From NCBI RefSeq assembly GCF_001672975.1, contig NZ_LZKU01000055.1:1-34923 (forward strand): a DNA stretch of 34,923 nt, written 5' to 3'. Below are positions 16,359-24,122 of the stretch, piece after piece. The position numbers and the translations under genes are program-made. Each line of letters starts with the position of its first letter. Position 1 is the first letter of the stretch. A model generated the notes under the pieces. That model did not search any database and had not been told where the DNA came from. It saw only the letters and a program-made list of their open reading frames with translations. This DNA is from Mycobacterium sp. 1465703.0. Its GTDB lineage: Bacteria; Actinomycetota; Actinomycetes; Mycobacteriales; Mycobacteriaceae.

Positions 16359-17465
16359 ATGGAATCCTTTGTGCACCTGCGAAAAGGCCGAACACCGCAC
16401 CGTCTGCACGCCGATCTCGACGGCCTCAAGGACGACGAGTTGGGCCGGGGCGGATTCACCGGCCGCACCGCCAACCTCTACCGCCGCCACGACCCCACCG
16501 CCTATCGGTCGGTCGGTCCGCTGCGGCCCATCGACGTGCTGTCCAGCGAACTCAAGCCCAGCGATGCCACCGACGCCGACGGTGGGCCGCTGCTGATGTT
16601 CAACAACGACGACTGCCGAATTATGTTGAGCCGCCGCCACGAGCCGATGCCGTTCTTCGCCCGTCATGTCGACGGCGACCTACTGTGCTTCGTCCACCAA
16701 GGCAGCGGTCTGGCCGAGACCGAGTTCGGGCCGCTGCGCTACCGGGAAGGCGACTGGCTGTACATCCCGAAGGCATGCACCTGGCGCCAACTGCCCGACC
16801 CCTCAGCCGAAGGGGCCACGACGATGCTGATGATCGAGGCCAGCGACGAGTTTCGGGTGCCGCCGCCCGGGGCGCTGGGCCGTCACTTTCCCTTCGACCC
16901 GTCGCAGGTCATCATCCCCGAGCCGGTCCCGGCCACCGAGGACGAGGCCGACGGCGAATACCAGGTCCGGCTCATCCACGAAGGTGGCCCGACAACGCTG
17001 TTCTACCAACACAATCCGCTCGATGTCGAAGGCTGGCGCGGTGACAACTTCGCGTTCACCTTCAACATCGCCGACTACAATGTGGTCACCTCCGACAGCG
17101 TCCACCTGCCGCCGACGGTGCACCTGTTCATGCAGGCCACCGGGGTCTACGTGATGAACTTCCTGCCCAAGCCCGCCGAGGGGATTCCGGGTACCGAACG
17201 CACACCGTGGTATCACCGCAACGTCGATTACGACGAGATCGCCTTCTTCCACGGCGGCTCGCTCTACGGCATCCCGATGCCGCCCGGTCTGATTTCGCAT
17301 GCGCCACAAGGGGTTCATCACGGCGCGCCAGAGAAGGCCCGGGAACGAGCGCGCCGCAAATTCGACGACTACTCCCGCGTCGACTGGCAGGTAATCGCCA
17401 TCGACACCCGCCGGCGGTTGACCCCGTCGGCCGAAGTGCTGGCCCACGACCTAGGACAACATTGA
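16359..17465 (+). CDS. homogentisate 1,2-dioxygenase-like cupin protein
   Basis: A 368-residue double-cupin protein related to homogentisate 1,2-dioxygenase, an iron enzyme that opens the ring of homogentisate. Candidate iron ligands lie in YHRNVDYDEIAFFHGG (H286 and D292 or E293) and in ISHAPQGVHHG (H314, H320/H321), corresponding to the His-Glu-His set of the known enzymes. The N-terminal cupin carries VDGDLLCFVHQGSG and REGDWLYIPK. It is shorter than classical enzymes of about 440 residues. None of the usual partners (hydroxyphenylpyruvate dioxygenase, fumarylacetoacetase, maleylacetoacetate isomerase) is nearby. I therefore assign the family with confidence but not homogentisate as substrate. 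It is the first gene of the operon, with GGAGGAG before its ATG. Confidence 0.72.
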   Translation: MESFVHLRKGRTPHRLHADLDGLKDDELGRGGFTGRTANLYRRHDPTAYRSVGPLRPIDVLSSELKPSDATDADGGPLLMFNNDDCRIMLSRRHEPMPFFARHVDGDLLCFVHQGSGLAETEFGPLRYREGDWLYIPKACTWRQLPDPSAEGATTMLMIEASDEFRVPPPGALGRHFPFDPSQVIIPEPVPATEDEADGEYQVRLIHEGGPTTLFYQHNPLDVEGWRGDNFAFTFNIADYNVVTSDSVHLPPTVHLFMQATGVYVMNFLPKPAEGIPGTERTPWYHRNVDYDEIAFFHGGSLYGIPMPPGLISHAPQGVHHGAPEKARERARRKFDDYSRVDWQVIAIDTRRRLTPSAEVLAHDLGQH

Positions 17466-17517
17466 TGACCCGCGCCAGCGACGATGCAGAACGAAGTGAT
17501 GAGGAGCGGCGCTAATG
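17464..17517 (+). repeat. MIRU element bridging two genes
   Basis: It encodes a 16-residue frame, MTRASDDAERSDEERR, from an ATG (17465) that overlaps the TGA of the dioxygenase gene to a TAA (17513-17515) that overlaps the ATG of the hydrolase gene. The core GATGAGGAGCGGCGC and the overlapping ends are the hallmark of mycobacterial interspersed repetitive units, such as the one between senX3 and regX3. It keeps translation coupled across the junction and supplies the GAGGAG ribosome site. Confidence 0.8.
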
Positions 17518-18711
17518 ACGCAAGCGGTGAAGCCCAAGAAGTTCGAGTACGACCGGATCCCCTATCTCGTTGCCTTCCAAAACAATTCCGGGGTGCGCGA
17601 CGTCTACGGCGGCCTGGCCGAGATCACCGTGCTGGAGAGCTACCTGCTCAAGCCGAAGGACAAGCCATCGGACACCGTGCTGGTGTTCATGCACCCCATC
17701 GGGGGCGGGGCCTACCTGCCGATGATCAACGCACTGGCCCGGGCCGGCCACCACGTCATCTACTGCAACAGCCGCTTCCGCGGCACCGACTCGGCGCTGC
17801 TGATGGAGAAGGTGGTCGAGGATCTCGGCGAATGCATCAAGGACGCCAAAAAGCGGCTGGGCTACTCCAAGGTGGTGCTGGCCGGATGGAGCGGCGGCGG
17901 TTCGCTGTCGGTGTTCTATCAGCAGCAGGCGCAGAATCCGACGATTACGTGCAGCCCGACCGGTGACGGCCCCGACCTGACCAAACTCGACCTGCCCGCC
18001 GCCGACGGCATCATGCTGCTCGCCGCGCACGTCAGCCGGCACGGCACGCTGACCGAATGGCTGGACGCGTCGATCCTCGACGAATCCGACCCCACCAAGC
18101 GCGATCCCGAGCTGGACCTGTACAACCCGGACAACCCCAATCAGCCGCCGTACAGCCAAGAATTCCTGGACCGTTACCGGCAGGCGCAGATCGACCGCAA
18201 CCGCCGCATCACCGCGTGGGTCCGGGACAAGCTGGCCGAGCTGAAAGCCGCCGGCCGCCCCGACGACGAGTTCGGCTTCGTCGTGCACGGCACCATGGCC
18301 GACCCGCGCTGGCTGGACCCGACCGTCGATCCCAACGAACGCGCCCCAGGAACCTGCTACCTGGGGGATCCTCAGGTGGTGAACATGAGTCCGGTCGGGT
18401 TGGCCCGGTTCTCCACGTTGCGCGGCTGGCTGTCGCAGTGGAGCTACGACGACGCGCGCGGCGACGCGGTGGCCTGCGGGCCCGCCATCGCGATCCCGGC
18501 GCTGGTGATCGGTAATCTGGCGGATGACGCCTGTACTCCCAGCCATACCCGGCGGCTGTTCCATGCGATCGGACACGTTGACAAGGAGATGCACGAAATC
18601 CCAGGCGCCACACACTATTACGCGGGACCCGATCAGCGCGACGCGCTGCGGGCCGCCGTAACCATTGTCACCGACTGGCTGGTGCGGCACGATTTCGCGA
18701 GCGAGGGATGA
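17515..18711 (+). CDS. alpha/beta-hydrolase fold protein
   Basis: A 398-residue alpha/beta hydrolase. The oxyanion-hole motif HPIGGG is at about residues 60-65, the nucleophile elbow GWSGGG gives S126, an acid candidate lies in NLADDAC, and the catalytic His is in GATHYY near the C-terminus. A long lid region (about 140-290) separates the nucleophile from the acid. There is no signal peptide, so it should act in the cytosol as an esterase, lactonase, thioesterase or C-C hydrolase. Its position directly after a ring-cleaving-type dioxygenase and before a CoA-transferase makes ester, lactone or C-C cleavage of the dioxygenase product a reasonable inference. Its start ATG overlaps the stop of the MIRU reading frame, and its stop overlaps the next start as ATGA. 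Confidence 0.8.
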   Translation: MTQAVKPKKFEYDRIPYLVAFQNNSGVRDVYGGLAEITVLESYLLKPKDKPSDTVLVFMHPIGGGAYLPMINALARAGHHVIYCNSRFRGTDSALLMEKVVEDLGECIKDAKKRLGYSKVVLAGWSGGGSLSVFYQQQAQNPTITCSPTGDGPDLTKLDLPAADGIMLLAAHVSRHGTLTEWLDASILDESDPTKRDPELDLYNPDNPNQPPYSQEFLDRYRQAQIDRNRRITAWVRDKLAELKAAGRPDDEFGFVVHGTMADPRWLDPTVDPNERAPGTCYLGDPQVVNMSPVGLARFSTLRGWLSQWSYDDARGDAVACGPAIAIPALVIGNLADDACTPSHTRRLFHAIGHVDKEMHEIPGATHYYAGPDQRDALRAAVTIVTDWLVRHDFASEG

Positions 18712-18758
18712 GCAGCCGCCTGCAACGATGCAGAGGAAGCGATGAGGAGAAGCGGCGC
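18708..18758 (+). repeat. MIRU-like element fused to the CoA-transferase frame
   Basis: ACGATGCAGAGGAAGCGATG and then AGGAGAAGCGGCGC repeat the MIRU core seen at 17464. This copy begins at an ATG that overlaps the hydrolase stop (ATGA) and reads MSSRLQRCRGSDEEKRR. It lacks the usual stop codon and so runs in frame into the CoA-transferase. It also supplies the GAGGAGAAG ribosome site for the internal ATG at 18759. Confidence 0.65.
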
Positions 18759-19973
18759 ATGACACCGGTGACACCAGCGGGACCGCTGGATGGCGTCCGG
18801 GTGCTCGAACTGGGCACGCTGATCGCCGGACCCTTCGCCGGCCGGCTGCTCGGCGACATGGGCGCCGACGTCATCAAAGTGGAACTGCCCAAAGCCCCGG
18901 ACCCGCTGCGCACCTGGGGTCAGGCCGAACTCGACGGGCAGCACGTCTTCTGGACGGTGCACGCGCGCAACAAGAAGTCGATCACCCTGGACCTGCGCCA
19001 TCCGCGTGGCCGGGAACTGTTCTGCGAGCTCGTCGAGAAATCCGACATCGTGGTGGAGAACTTCCGCCCGGGCACCCTGGAAAAGTGGAACCTGGGCTAC
19101 GACGTGCTCAGCGAACGCAATCCGGGCATCATCCTGGTCCGGGTGTCCGGCTACGGGCAGACCGGGCCCGACGCCGCCAAGGCCGGTTACGCCTCGGTCG
19201 CCGAGGCGTCCAGCGGACTGCGGCACCTCAACGGCTTCCCCGGCGGACCGCCGCCCCGGCTGGCGCTCTCGCTCGGTGACAGCCTGGCCGGCATGTTCGG
19301 CGCCCAGGGCGCGCTGGCCGCACTTTACCGACGCGGCATCACCGGACGCGGACAGGTGGTGGACGTCGCGCTGACCGAATCATGTTTGGCCGTACAAGAA
19401 TCCACCATCCCTGACTACGATGTCGGCGGCGTGGTGCGCGGACCGTCCGGAACCCGCCTGGAGGGCATCGCCCCATCCAACATCTATCGCAGCGCGGACG
19501 GCTCCTGGGTGGTGATCGCCGCCAACCAGGACACTGTGTTCGCCCGGCTGTGCAAGGCGATGAGCCGCCCGGAGCTGGCCACCGACGACCGGTTCGCCAC
19601 GCACGTCGCACGCGGCCGCAACCAAGACGAACTCGACCACATCATCGGCGCCTGGGCGGCAGAACGCCAGCCCGGCGAGATCATCGAAACCCTTTCCGCC
19701 GCAGGCGTGATCGCCGGGCCGATCAATACGGTCGCCGAGGTCGTCAACGACCCGCAGCTGCGGGCCCGCGGCATGCTGGTCGAGCACTACGACGAGCGGG
19801 TACAGCGCAACGTGCTCGGGCCGGGCATCGTGCCGGTGCTCTCTGAATCACCGGGGCAAATCCGCAACGCCGGACCGGCGCGGCCGGGCCAGCACAACGA
19901 CGATGTCTACATCGGGCTGCTGGGCAAGTCAGCCGAGAAGCTCGAGGAGCTGCGCGCTGAGGAGGTGCTATGA
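18759..19973 (+). CDS. class III (CaiB/BaiF) CoA-transferase
   Basis: A 404-residue family III CoA-transferase that moves CoA between carboxylic acids, here probably activating an acid produced earlier in the operon. The N-terminal Rossmann-like signature is GVRVLELGTLIAGPFAGRLLGDMGADVIKVE, with KKSITLDLRHPRGR following. The catalytic Asp that forms the acyl anhydride is D174 in LSLGDSLAG. The C-terminal part includes GPINTVAEVVNDPQLRARGM. I chose the ATG at 18759, which begins the family homology. A start at 18708 would add 17 residues encoded by a MIRU-like element, overlapping the hydrolase stop as ATGA. The gene end overlaps the next start by four bases (ATGA). Confidence 0.9.
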   Translation: MTPVTPAGPLDGVRVLELGTLIAGPFAGRLLGDMGADVIKVELPKAPDPLRTWGQAELDGQHVFWTVHARNKKSITLDLRHPRGRELFCELVEKSDIVVENFRPGTLEKWNLGYDVLSERNPGIILVRVSGYGQTGPDAAKAGYASVAEASSGLRHLNGFPGGPPPRLALSLGDSLAGMFGAQGALAALYRRGITGRGQVVDVALTESCLAVQESTIPDYDVGGVVRGPSGTRLEGIAPSNIYRSADGSWVVIAANQDTVFARLCKAMSRPELATDDRFATHVARGRNQDELDHIIGAWAAERQPGEIIETLSAAGVIAGPINTVAEVVNDPQLRARGMLVEHYDERVQRNVLGPGIVPVLSESPGQIRNAGPARPGQHNDDVYIGLLGKSAEKLEELRAEEVL

Positions 19974-20866
19974 CCGTCCACGTCGACATTCGCGAGGTCG
20001 CGCTGCGCGACGGTCTGCAGATCGAATCGCCAATCCCGTTGTCGGCCAAGCTCGAGCTGCTGGCAGCGGTGGCCGCCACCGGAGTGCGCGAGGTCGAGGT
20101 GACCGCATTCGTCTCGCCGTCGAAGGTGCCGTCGATGGCCGATGCCGCCGAGCTGGCCACCCATCTGCATGACTACCCCGACATCGAATTCTCGGCGCTG
20201 GTCGCCAGTCCCAACGGTGCCAATCGCGCCGTCGCGGCGGGATTGCGCTCCATCGAATACGTGGTGGCCGCCGACGACACGTTCAGCAAGGCCAACGTCG
20301 GACGCACCAGCACCGAGGCCACCAACCAGATCGACGAGATCGTCGCAATCGCGCACGACAGCAACGTCACTGTCGAAGTGGTGATCGCCACCGCCTGGGA
20401 CTCGCCGTTCGAAGGCCCGACCCCGCCACAGCGGGTGCTCGAGATCGCCGCGGCCGCCCGCGACCGCGGCGCCGACCGCCTGTCGATCGCCGACACCATC
20501 GGCACCACCACCCCTGGGCGAGTGAGTTCTTTGATCACACAACTGCTTCCGGTGATCGGCGACCTGCCGCTGGGCGGCCACTTCCACAACACCCGCGGCT
20601 CCGGGCTGGCCAGCGCCTACGCCGCCGTCAGTTCTGGGGTGACCCGGCTGGACGCCTCGGTCGGCGGCCTGGGCGGCTGCCCGTTCGCACCGGGCGCCAC
20701 TGGCAACATCGCCACCGAGGATCTGGTGTACCTGCTGCGCGACAGCGGCATCGACGTCGACGTCGACCTGCAGACTGCCATCGCCGCGGCCGACGTGGCG
20801 AAGTCGGTGGTGGGACACGACCTGCCGAGCGCCCTGTTACGCGCCGGCGACCGGCGGAGACATTAA
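19970..20866 (+). CDS. HMG-CoA lyase-family enzyme
   Basis: A 298-residue DRE-TIM metallolyase. The N-terminal REVALRDGLQIE places R13-D14 at the catalytic and metal site, the metal-binding H204 and H206 lie in GHFHNTRG, and the signature GGLGGCPFAPGATGNIATED gives the loop Cys C237. Family members cleave 3-hydroxy-3-methylglutaryl-CoA to acetyl-CoA and acetoacetate. The HFHNTRG form differs from the HCHDTYG of classical HMG-CoA lyases and is found in HMGL-like proteins that may act on related 3-hydroxyacyl-CoA esters. Next to a class III CoA-transferase it could cleave a branched 3-hydroxy-dicarboxylyl-CoA. It overlaps the preceding gene by four bases, so coupling is strong. Confidence 0.87.
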   Translation: MTVHVDIREVALRDGLQIESPIPLSAKLELLAAVAATGVREVEVTAFVSPSKVPSMADAAELATHLHDYPDIEFSALVASPNGANRAVAAGLRSIEYVVAADDTFSKANVGRTSTEATNQIDEIVAIAHDSNVTVEVVIATAWDSPFEGPTPPQRVLEIAAAARDRGADRLSIADTIGTTTPGRVSSLITQLLPVIGDLPLGGHFHNTRGSGLASAYAAVSSGVTRLDASVGGLGGCPFAPGATGNIATEDLVYLLRDSGIDVDVDLQTAIAAADVAKSVVGHDLPSALLRAGDRRRH

Positions 20867-20880
20867 GTGCGGGGGAACTG

Positions 20881-21525
20881 ATGTCCGCCCCGGAGGCAAC
20901 CCGTGCGCTGACCGCCAAAGGCCGCCAGACCAGGCAGGCCATCGAGCAGGCCGCACGTAAGCTGTTCGCCGAGCGGGGCTTTCACGGCACCACATTGGCC
21001 GACATCACGTCGGCTGCGGGAAAATCACCGGCGGTGTTCTACCGATACTTCGCCGACAAAGAGGATCTGCTGGCCGCCCTGGCGGAATCGTTCCTGCATG
21101 AGGTGGTGACACCGTCGGGGCTGAGCGTTCACCTGCCAGACTCGCCTGACGACGACGCCTTCTTCACCTCGGTGGTCACCGGCTACTGGAACATGTTCAA
21201 GCAGAACATCGGCATCATGATCGCCGTGGCCCAGTTGGCCGCCACCCAACAACGTTTCGCGGCCGTTCAGAACGAATTCCGACGGTTCGGAATCGATCTC
21301 GTCGCGGCGTCGGTGCGCCGCGCCCAGGAGCAGGGTTACGGCACCGAACTGCATCCCCAGCACACCGCGGCGGCCATCGCGTTGCTGTTCGAAAACTTCA
21401 CCACCGTGTTCGTCGGACCTTCCGGCCCTGCCGGCCTGGGAGTCAACATCAGCGACGAAGACGCCATCGCGACCTTGTCCACGATCTGGAAGAAAACCTT
21501 GTACGGCGGCCTCACGAGATCTTAG
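20881..21525 (+). CDS. TetR-family transcriptional regulator
   Basis: A 214-residue repressor-type protein. The helix-turn-helix domain is at about residues 15-62 (RQAIEQAARKLFAERGFHGTTLADITSAAGKSPAVFYRYFADKEDLL), followed by a ligand-binding helical domain. It lies 14 bp after the lyase gene and nine bases before the dehydrogenase start, inside the operon. It is therefore probably autoregulated with it and likely senses a pathway intermediate, such as an acyl-CoA. The inverted repeat at 16291-16306 before the first gene is a candidate operator. There is no promoter-like gap directly before it. Its stop TAG is part of the TAGGAG ribosome site of the next gene. Confidence 0.9.
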   Translation: MSAPEATRALTAKGRQTRQAIEQAARKLFAERGFHGTTLADITSAAGKSPAVFYRYFADKEDLLAALAESFLHEVVTPSGLSVHLPDSPDDDAFFTSVVTGYWNMFKQNIGIMIAVAQLAATQQRFAAVQNEFRRFGIDLVAASVRRAQEQGYGTELHPQHTAAAIALLFENFTTVFVGPSGPAGLGVNISDEDAIATLSTIWKKTLYGGLTRS

Positions 21526-21533
21526 GAGTAAAT

Positions 21534-22772
21534 GTGGATTTCACATTGCCAGAGCACCTTCCGGGCGTACTCGCCGAGATGGATGCTTTCATTGAGGCCG
21601 AGATCAAGCCGCTGGAACGCGAGAACATGCAGTATTTCGACCAGCGTCGCGAGCATGCGCGCACCGACTGGGACAACGACGGAATCCCGACGCGCGAGTG
21701 GGAGGACCTGCTCTCCGAGATGCGCAGGCGCGCCGACAAGGCCGGCTGGCTGCGCTACGGATTGCCGGCCTCGCTGGGCGGCCGCGACGGCAGCAATGTC
21801 GACATGGCGGTCATCCGGGAACACTTGGCGCACAAGGGTCTTGGCCTGCACAACGATCTGCAGAACGAATCGTCGATCGTCGGGAATTTCCCGCAGGTGA
21901 TCATGATGGAACGATTCGGCACCGATGAGCAGCGCCGGGCGTGGTCGGAAGCGTTGATCACCGGAGAACGTTCCATGGCATTCGGCCTGACCGAGCCGAA
22001 GCACGGATCGGATGCCACCTGGCTGGAAACCCGCGCCGAACGCGACGGCGACAGTTGGGTGATCAACGGCACCAAGCGGTTCAACACGGGTGTACACCGG
22101 GCGACCCACGATCTGGTTTTCGCCCGCACCTCCGGTGAGCCCGGCGGCGCGGTGGGCATCACCGCGTTTCTGGTGCCTACCGACGCATCCGGCTTCAACG
22201 TTCCCTACTACTGGTGGACGTTCAATATGCCCACCGACCACGGCGAGGTCGAGCTGACCGACGTTCGGGTGCCCGCCGATGCGGTGCTCGGAGAGGTGGA
22301 TCGCGGCCTGGAGGTTGCGCAAACCTTCCTGCACGAGAACCGGATTCGGCAAGCGGCCAGCAGTTTGGGTGCCGCGCAGTACTGTATCGATCGCGCCGCC
22401 GAATACGCCGGCAGCCGAACGGTGTTCGGCAAGCCGCTGTCGGTCAACCAGGCGGTGCAATGGCCGCTGGCCGAGCTGGCGACCGAAGCGCAAATGGTAC
22501 GGCTGCTGGTGCAATACGCCGCCTGGCATCTGGACCGCGACCACCACATGGAGGTCTCCGACAAGGTGTCGATGGCCAATTACCGCGCCAACCGGCTGGT
22601 GTGCGACGCAGCCGATCGCGCCATGCAGATCTTCGGCGGCCTCGGCTACAGCCGCCACGAGCCGTTCGAACACATCTACCGCCACCACCGTCGCTACCGG
22701 ATCACCGAGGGCGCCGAAGAAATCCAGATTCGCCGGGTGGCCCAGCGGCTGTTCAAATTCGGAAAGAAGTGA
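21534..22772 (+). CDS. acyl-CoA dehydrogenase, LvaC/ACAD11-like
   Basis: A 412-residue acyl-CoA dehydrogenase starting at GTG 21534 with TAGGAG before it. The FAD/substrate motif MAFGLTEPKHGSDATWLETR is in the middle domain. The C-terminal helices include SRTVFGKPLSVNQAVQWPLAEL and GGLGYSRHEPFEHIYRHHRRYRITEGAEEIQIRRVAQ, with an acidic residue in the catalytic-type position (E392 of ITEGAEE). It is immediately coupled (TGATG) to an APH-fold kinase and then a DUF6285-like protein. In Pseudomonas putida the same trio (LvaC, LvaA, LvaB) converts 4-hydroxyacyl-CoA to 3-hydroxyacyl-CoA through a 4-phospho intermediate; mammalian ACAD10/11 fuse the kinase and dehydrogenase. A conventional alpha-beta dehydrogenase role remains possible. 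Confidence 0.88.
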   Translation: MDFTLPEHLPGVLAEMDAFIEAEIKPLERENMQYFDQRREHARTDWDNDGIPTREWEDLLSEMRRRADKAGWLRYGLPASLGGRDGSNVDMAVIREHLAHKGLGLHNDLQNESSIVGNFPQVIMMERFGTDEQRRAWSEALITGERSMAFGLTEPKHGSDATWLETRAERDGDSWVINGTKRFNTGVHRATHDLVFARTSGEPGGAVGITAFLVPTDASGFNVPYYWWTFNMPTDHGEVELTDVRVPADAVLGEVDRGLEVAQTFLHENRIRQAASSLGAAQYCIDRAAEYAGSRTVFGKPLSVNQAVQWPLAELATEAQMVRLLVQYAAWHLDRDHHMEVSDKVSMANYRANRLVCDAADRAMQIFGGLGYSRHEPFEHIYRHHRRYRITEGAEEIQIRRVAQRLFKFGKK

Positions 22773-23761
22773 TGGACGTCGAGCCAGAGATACTGAGCAC
22801 CAAACTAGCCGGGCTGCTTACCGACGCCTTCGGCGCCGACACCGCAGTCGAGAACCTGCGTGCGCTGACCGGGGGCGCCAGCAGAACCACCTGGGCGTTC
22901 GAGGCCGTCACCAATGCGCAACGGCGCGCGCTGATCTTGCGCACCGGCCCGCCCGACGACATGCATGCCAGCATGGAGCTCGAAGCCAGGACGCAGGCCG
23001 CGGCGGCGGCCGCCGGCGCGCCGGTCCCCCACGTGCTGATCGCCGACAATTCGCCTGCCACACTTGGTAATCCGTTTTTGATCTGCGATGAGATCAAAGG
23101 CGAGACAATCGTGCGGCGCATCCAGCGTCAGCTCGACGGCGCCGACGGACATGCGGCCCGCACCCGATTGCTGCAGCAGTGCGCGCACGCCGTGGCCGCC
23201 ATCCACCGCGCCGACGCACACGACGCAGGGCTGACCCACCAGGACCAACTTGCCGAATGGCGCCAGCGCCTCGACGACATGGGCGACACCACTGCAACTT
23301 TCGAATGGGGGTTTCGCTGGCTGGCCGCGCACCCGCCCGAGCCGTCACCGGCGGTGTTGGTGCACGGCGACTTTCGGATGGGCAATCTCATCGTCGACGG
23401 ATCCAATCTTGCCGCGGTCCTGGACTGGGAGCTGGTGCACGTGGGACAGGCGTATGAAGACCTGGCGTGGTTCTGCATCCGGGCCTGGCGATTCGGCGCT
23501 CCGGCCGACCTCGGCGCCGGCGGCTTGGGCAGCATCGAGAGCTTCCTGCGGGCCTACGAGCAGGCCAGCGCGACGACCGTGGACCGGTTGGCGTTCCACT
23601 GGTGGCTGGTGCTTGCCACGTTGCGCTGGGGTGTCATCTGCCGCTTCCAAGCGGAACGGCATTTGAGCGGTCAAAACCGCTCGGTCGAGCTGGCGACCAT
23701 CGGCCGTCGGGTCTGCGAGACCGAATGGGACCTGCTCAACCTGCTCGAGGCTCGGCCGTGA
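22772..23761 (+). CDS. APH-fold kinase, LvaA-like (candidate 4-hydroxyacyl-CoA kinase)
   Basis: A 329-residue aminoglycoside-phosphotransferase-fold protein. The catalytic loop LVHGDFRMGNLIVD gives H198-G-D200 and N205, and the metal-binding VLDWELVHVG gives D218 and E220. The nucleotide-binding N-lobe begins LRALTGGASRTTWAFE, with a Lys-equivalent region ALILRTGP. These features match the ACAD10/11 kinase domain and LvaA more than antibiotic kinases, and the setting between an acyl-CoA dehydrogenase and a DUF6285-like protein supports that. The predicted reaction is ATP-dependent phosphorylation of the 4-hydroxyl of an acyl-CoA. The ATG overlaps the dehydrogenase stop (TGATG). The usual reading of such genes as aminoglycoside resistance would be misleading here. 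Confidence 0.82.
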   Translation: MDVEPEILSTKLAGLLTDAFGADTAVENLRALTGGASRTTWAFEAVTNAQRRALILRTGPPDDMHASMELEARTQAAAAAAGAPVPHVLIADNSPATLGNPFLICDEIKGETIVRRIQRQLDGADGHAARTRLLQQCAHAVAAIHRADAHDAGLTHQDQLAEWRQRLDDMGDTTATFEWGFRWLAAHPPEPSPAVLVHGDFRMGNLIVDGSNLAAVLDWELVHVGQAYEDLAWFCIRAWRFGAPADLGAGGLGSIESFLRAYEQASATTVDRLAFHWWLVLATLRWGVICRFQAERHLSGQNRSVELATIGRRVCETEWDLLNLLEARP

Positions 23762-24096
23762 TCGGCGCCTACGGCCGCCCGCTGGCCGCCGAACTGGTGG
23801 CCGCGGTGGCCGAATTCCTGGAAAGCGACGTGCGCGCGGCGACCGAAGGACAGGTCAACTTCCACGCCAGAGTCGCGGCCAACGCGTTGCGCATCGTCGA
23901 GCGCGAACTGCTCGACGAAAGCGAGGCAGAATCCCATGCCGCGCTGGCCGGCCTGGGTTTCGCCGATGAGGAACAGCTGGCCGCCGCGATACGGGCCGGC
24001 GCACTGGACGGGCGAGCAGCCGAAGTCACCGCCTGCCTGCGCACCCTGGTGCGACGACGGTTGGCCGTTGCCCACCCCGGATATGACAGCGAATAG
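23758..24096 (+). CDS. DUF6285-type small protein, LvaB-like
   Basis: A 112-residue all-helical protein starting at a GTG that overlaps the kinase stop (GTGA). The block AELVAAVAEFLESDVRAATEGQVNFHARVAANALRIVERELLDE (about residues 8-52) is the recognisable DUF6285 core. Proteins of this family are routinely found directly beside ACAD10/11-type kinases. LvaB of Pseudomonas putida is needed together with LvaA for phosphorylation of 4-hydroxyvaleryl-CoA, possibly as a stabilising subunit. No catalytic motif is visible, so a structural partner role for the preceding kinase is the best inference. The four-base overlap suggests equimolar synthesis of the two. Confidence 0.78.
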   Translation: MIGAYGRPLAAELVAAVAEFLESDVRAATEGQVNFHARVAANALRIVERELLDESEAESHAALAGLGFADEEQLAAAIRAGALDGRAAEVTACLRTLVRRRLAVAHPGYDSE

Positions 24097-24122
24097 TTCG
24101 GCGATCAGATTAGGAGCAAGAC

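Noticed and set aside
22772..23761. Antibiotic (aminoglycoside/macrolide) phosphotransferase
   Set aside because: The fold is shared, but the coupling to an acyl-CoA dehydrogenase and a DUF6285-like gene points to acyl-CoA phosphorylation.
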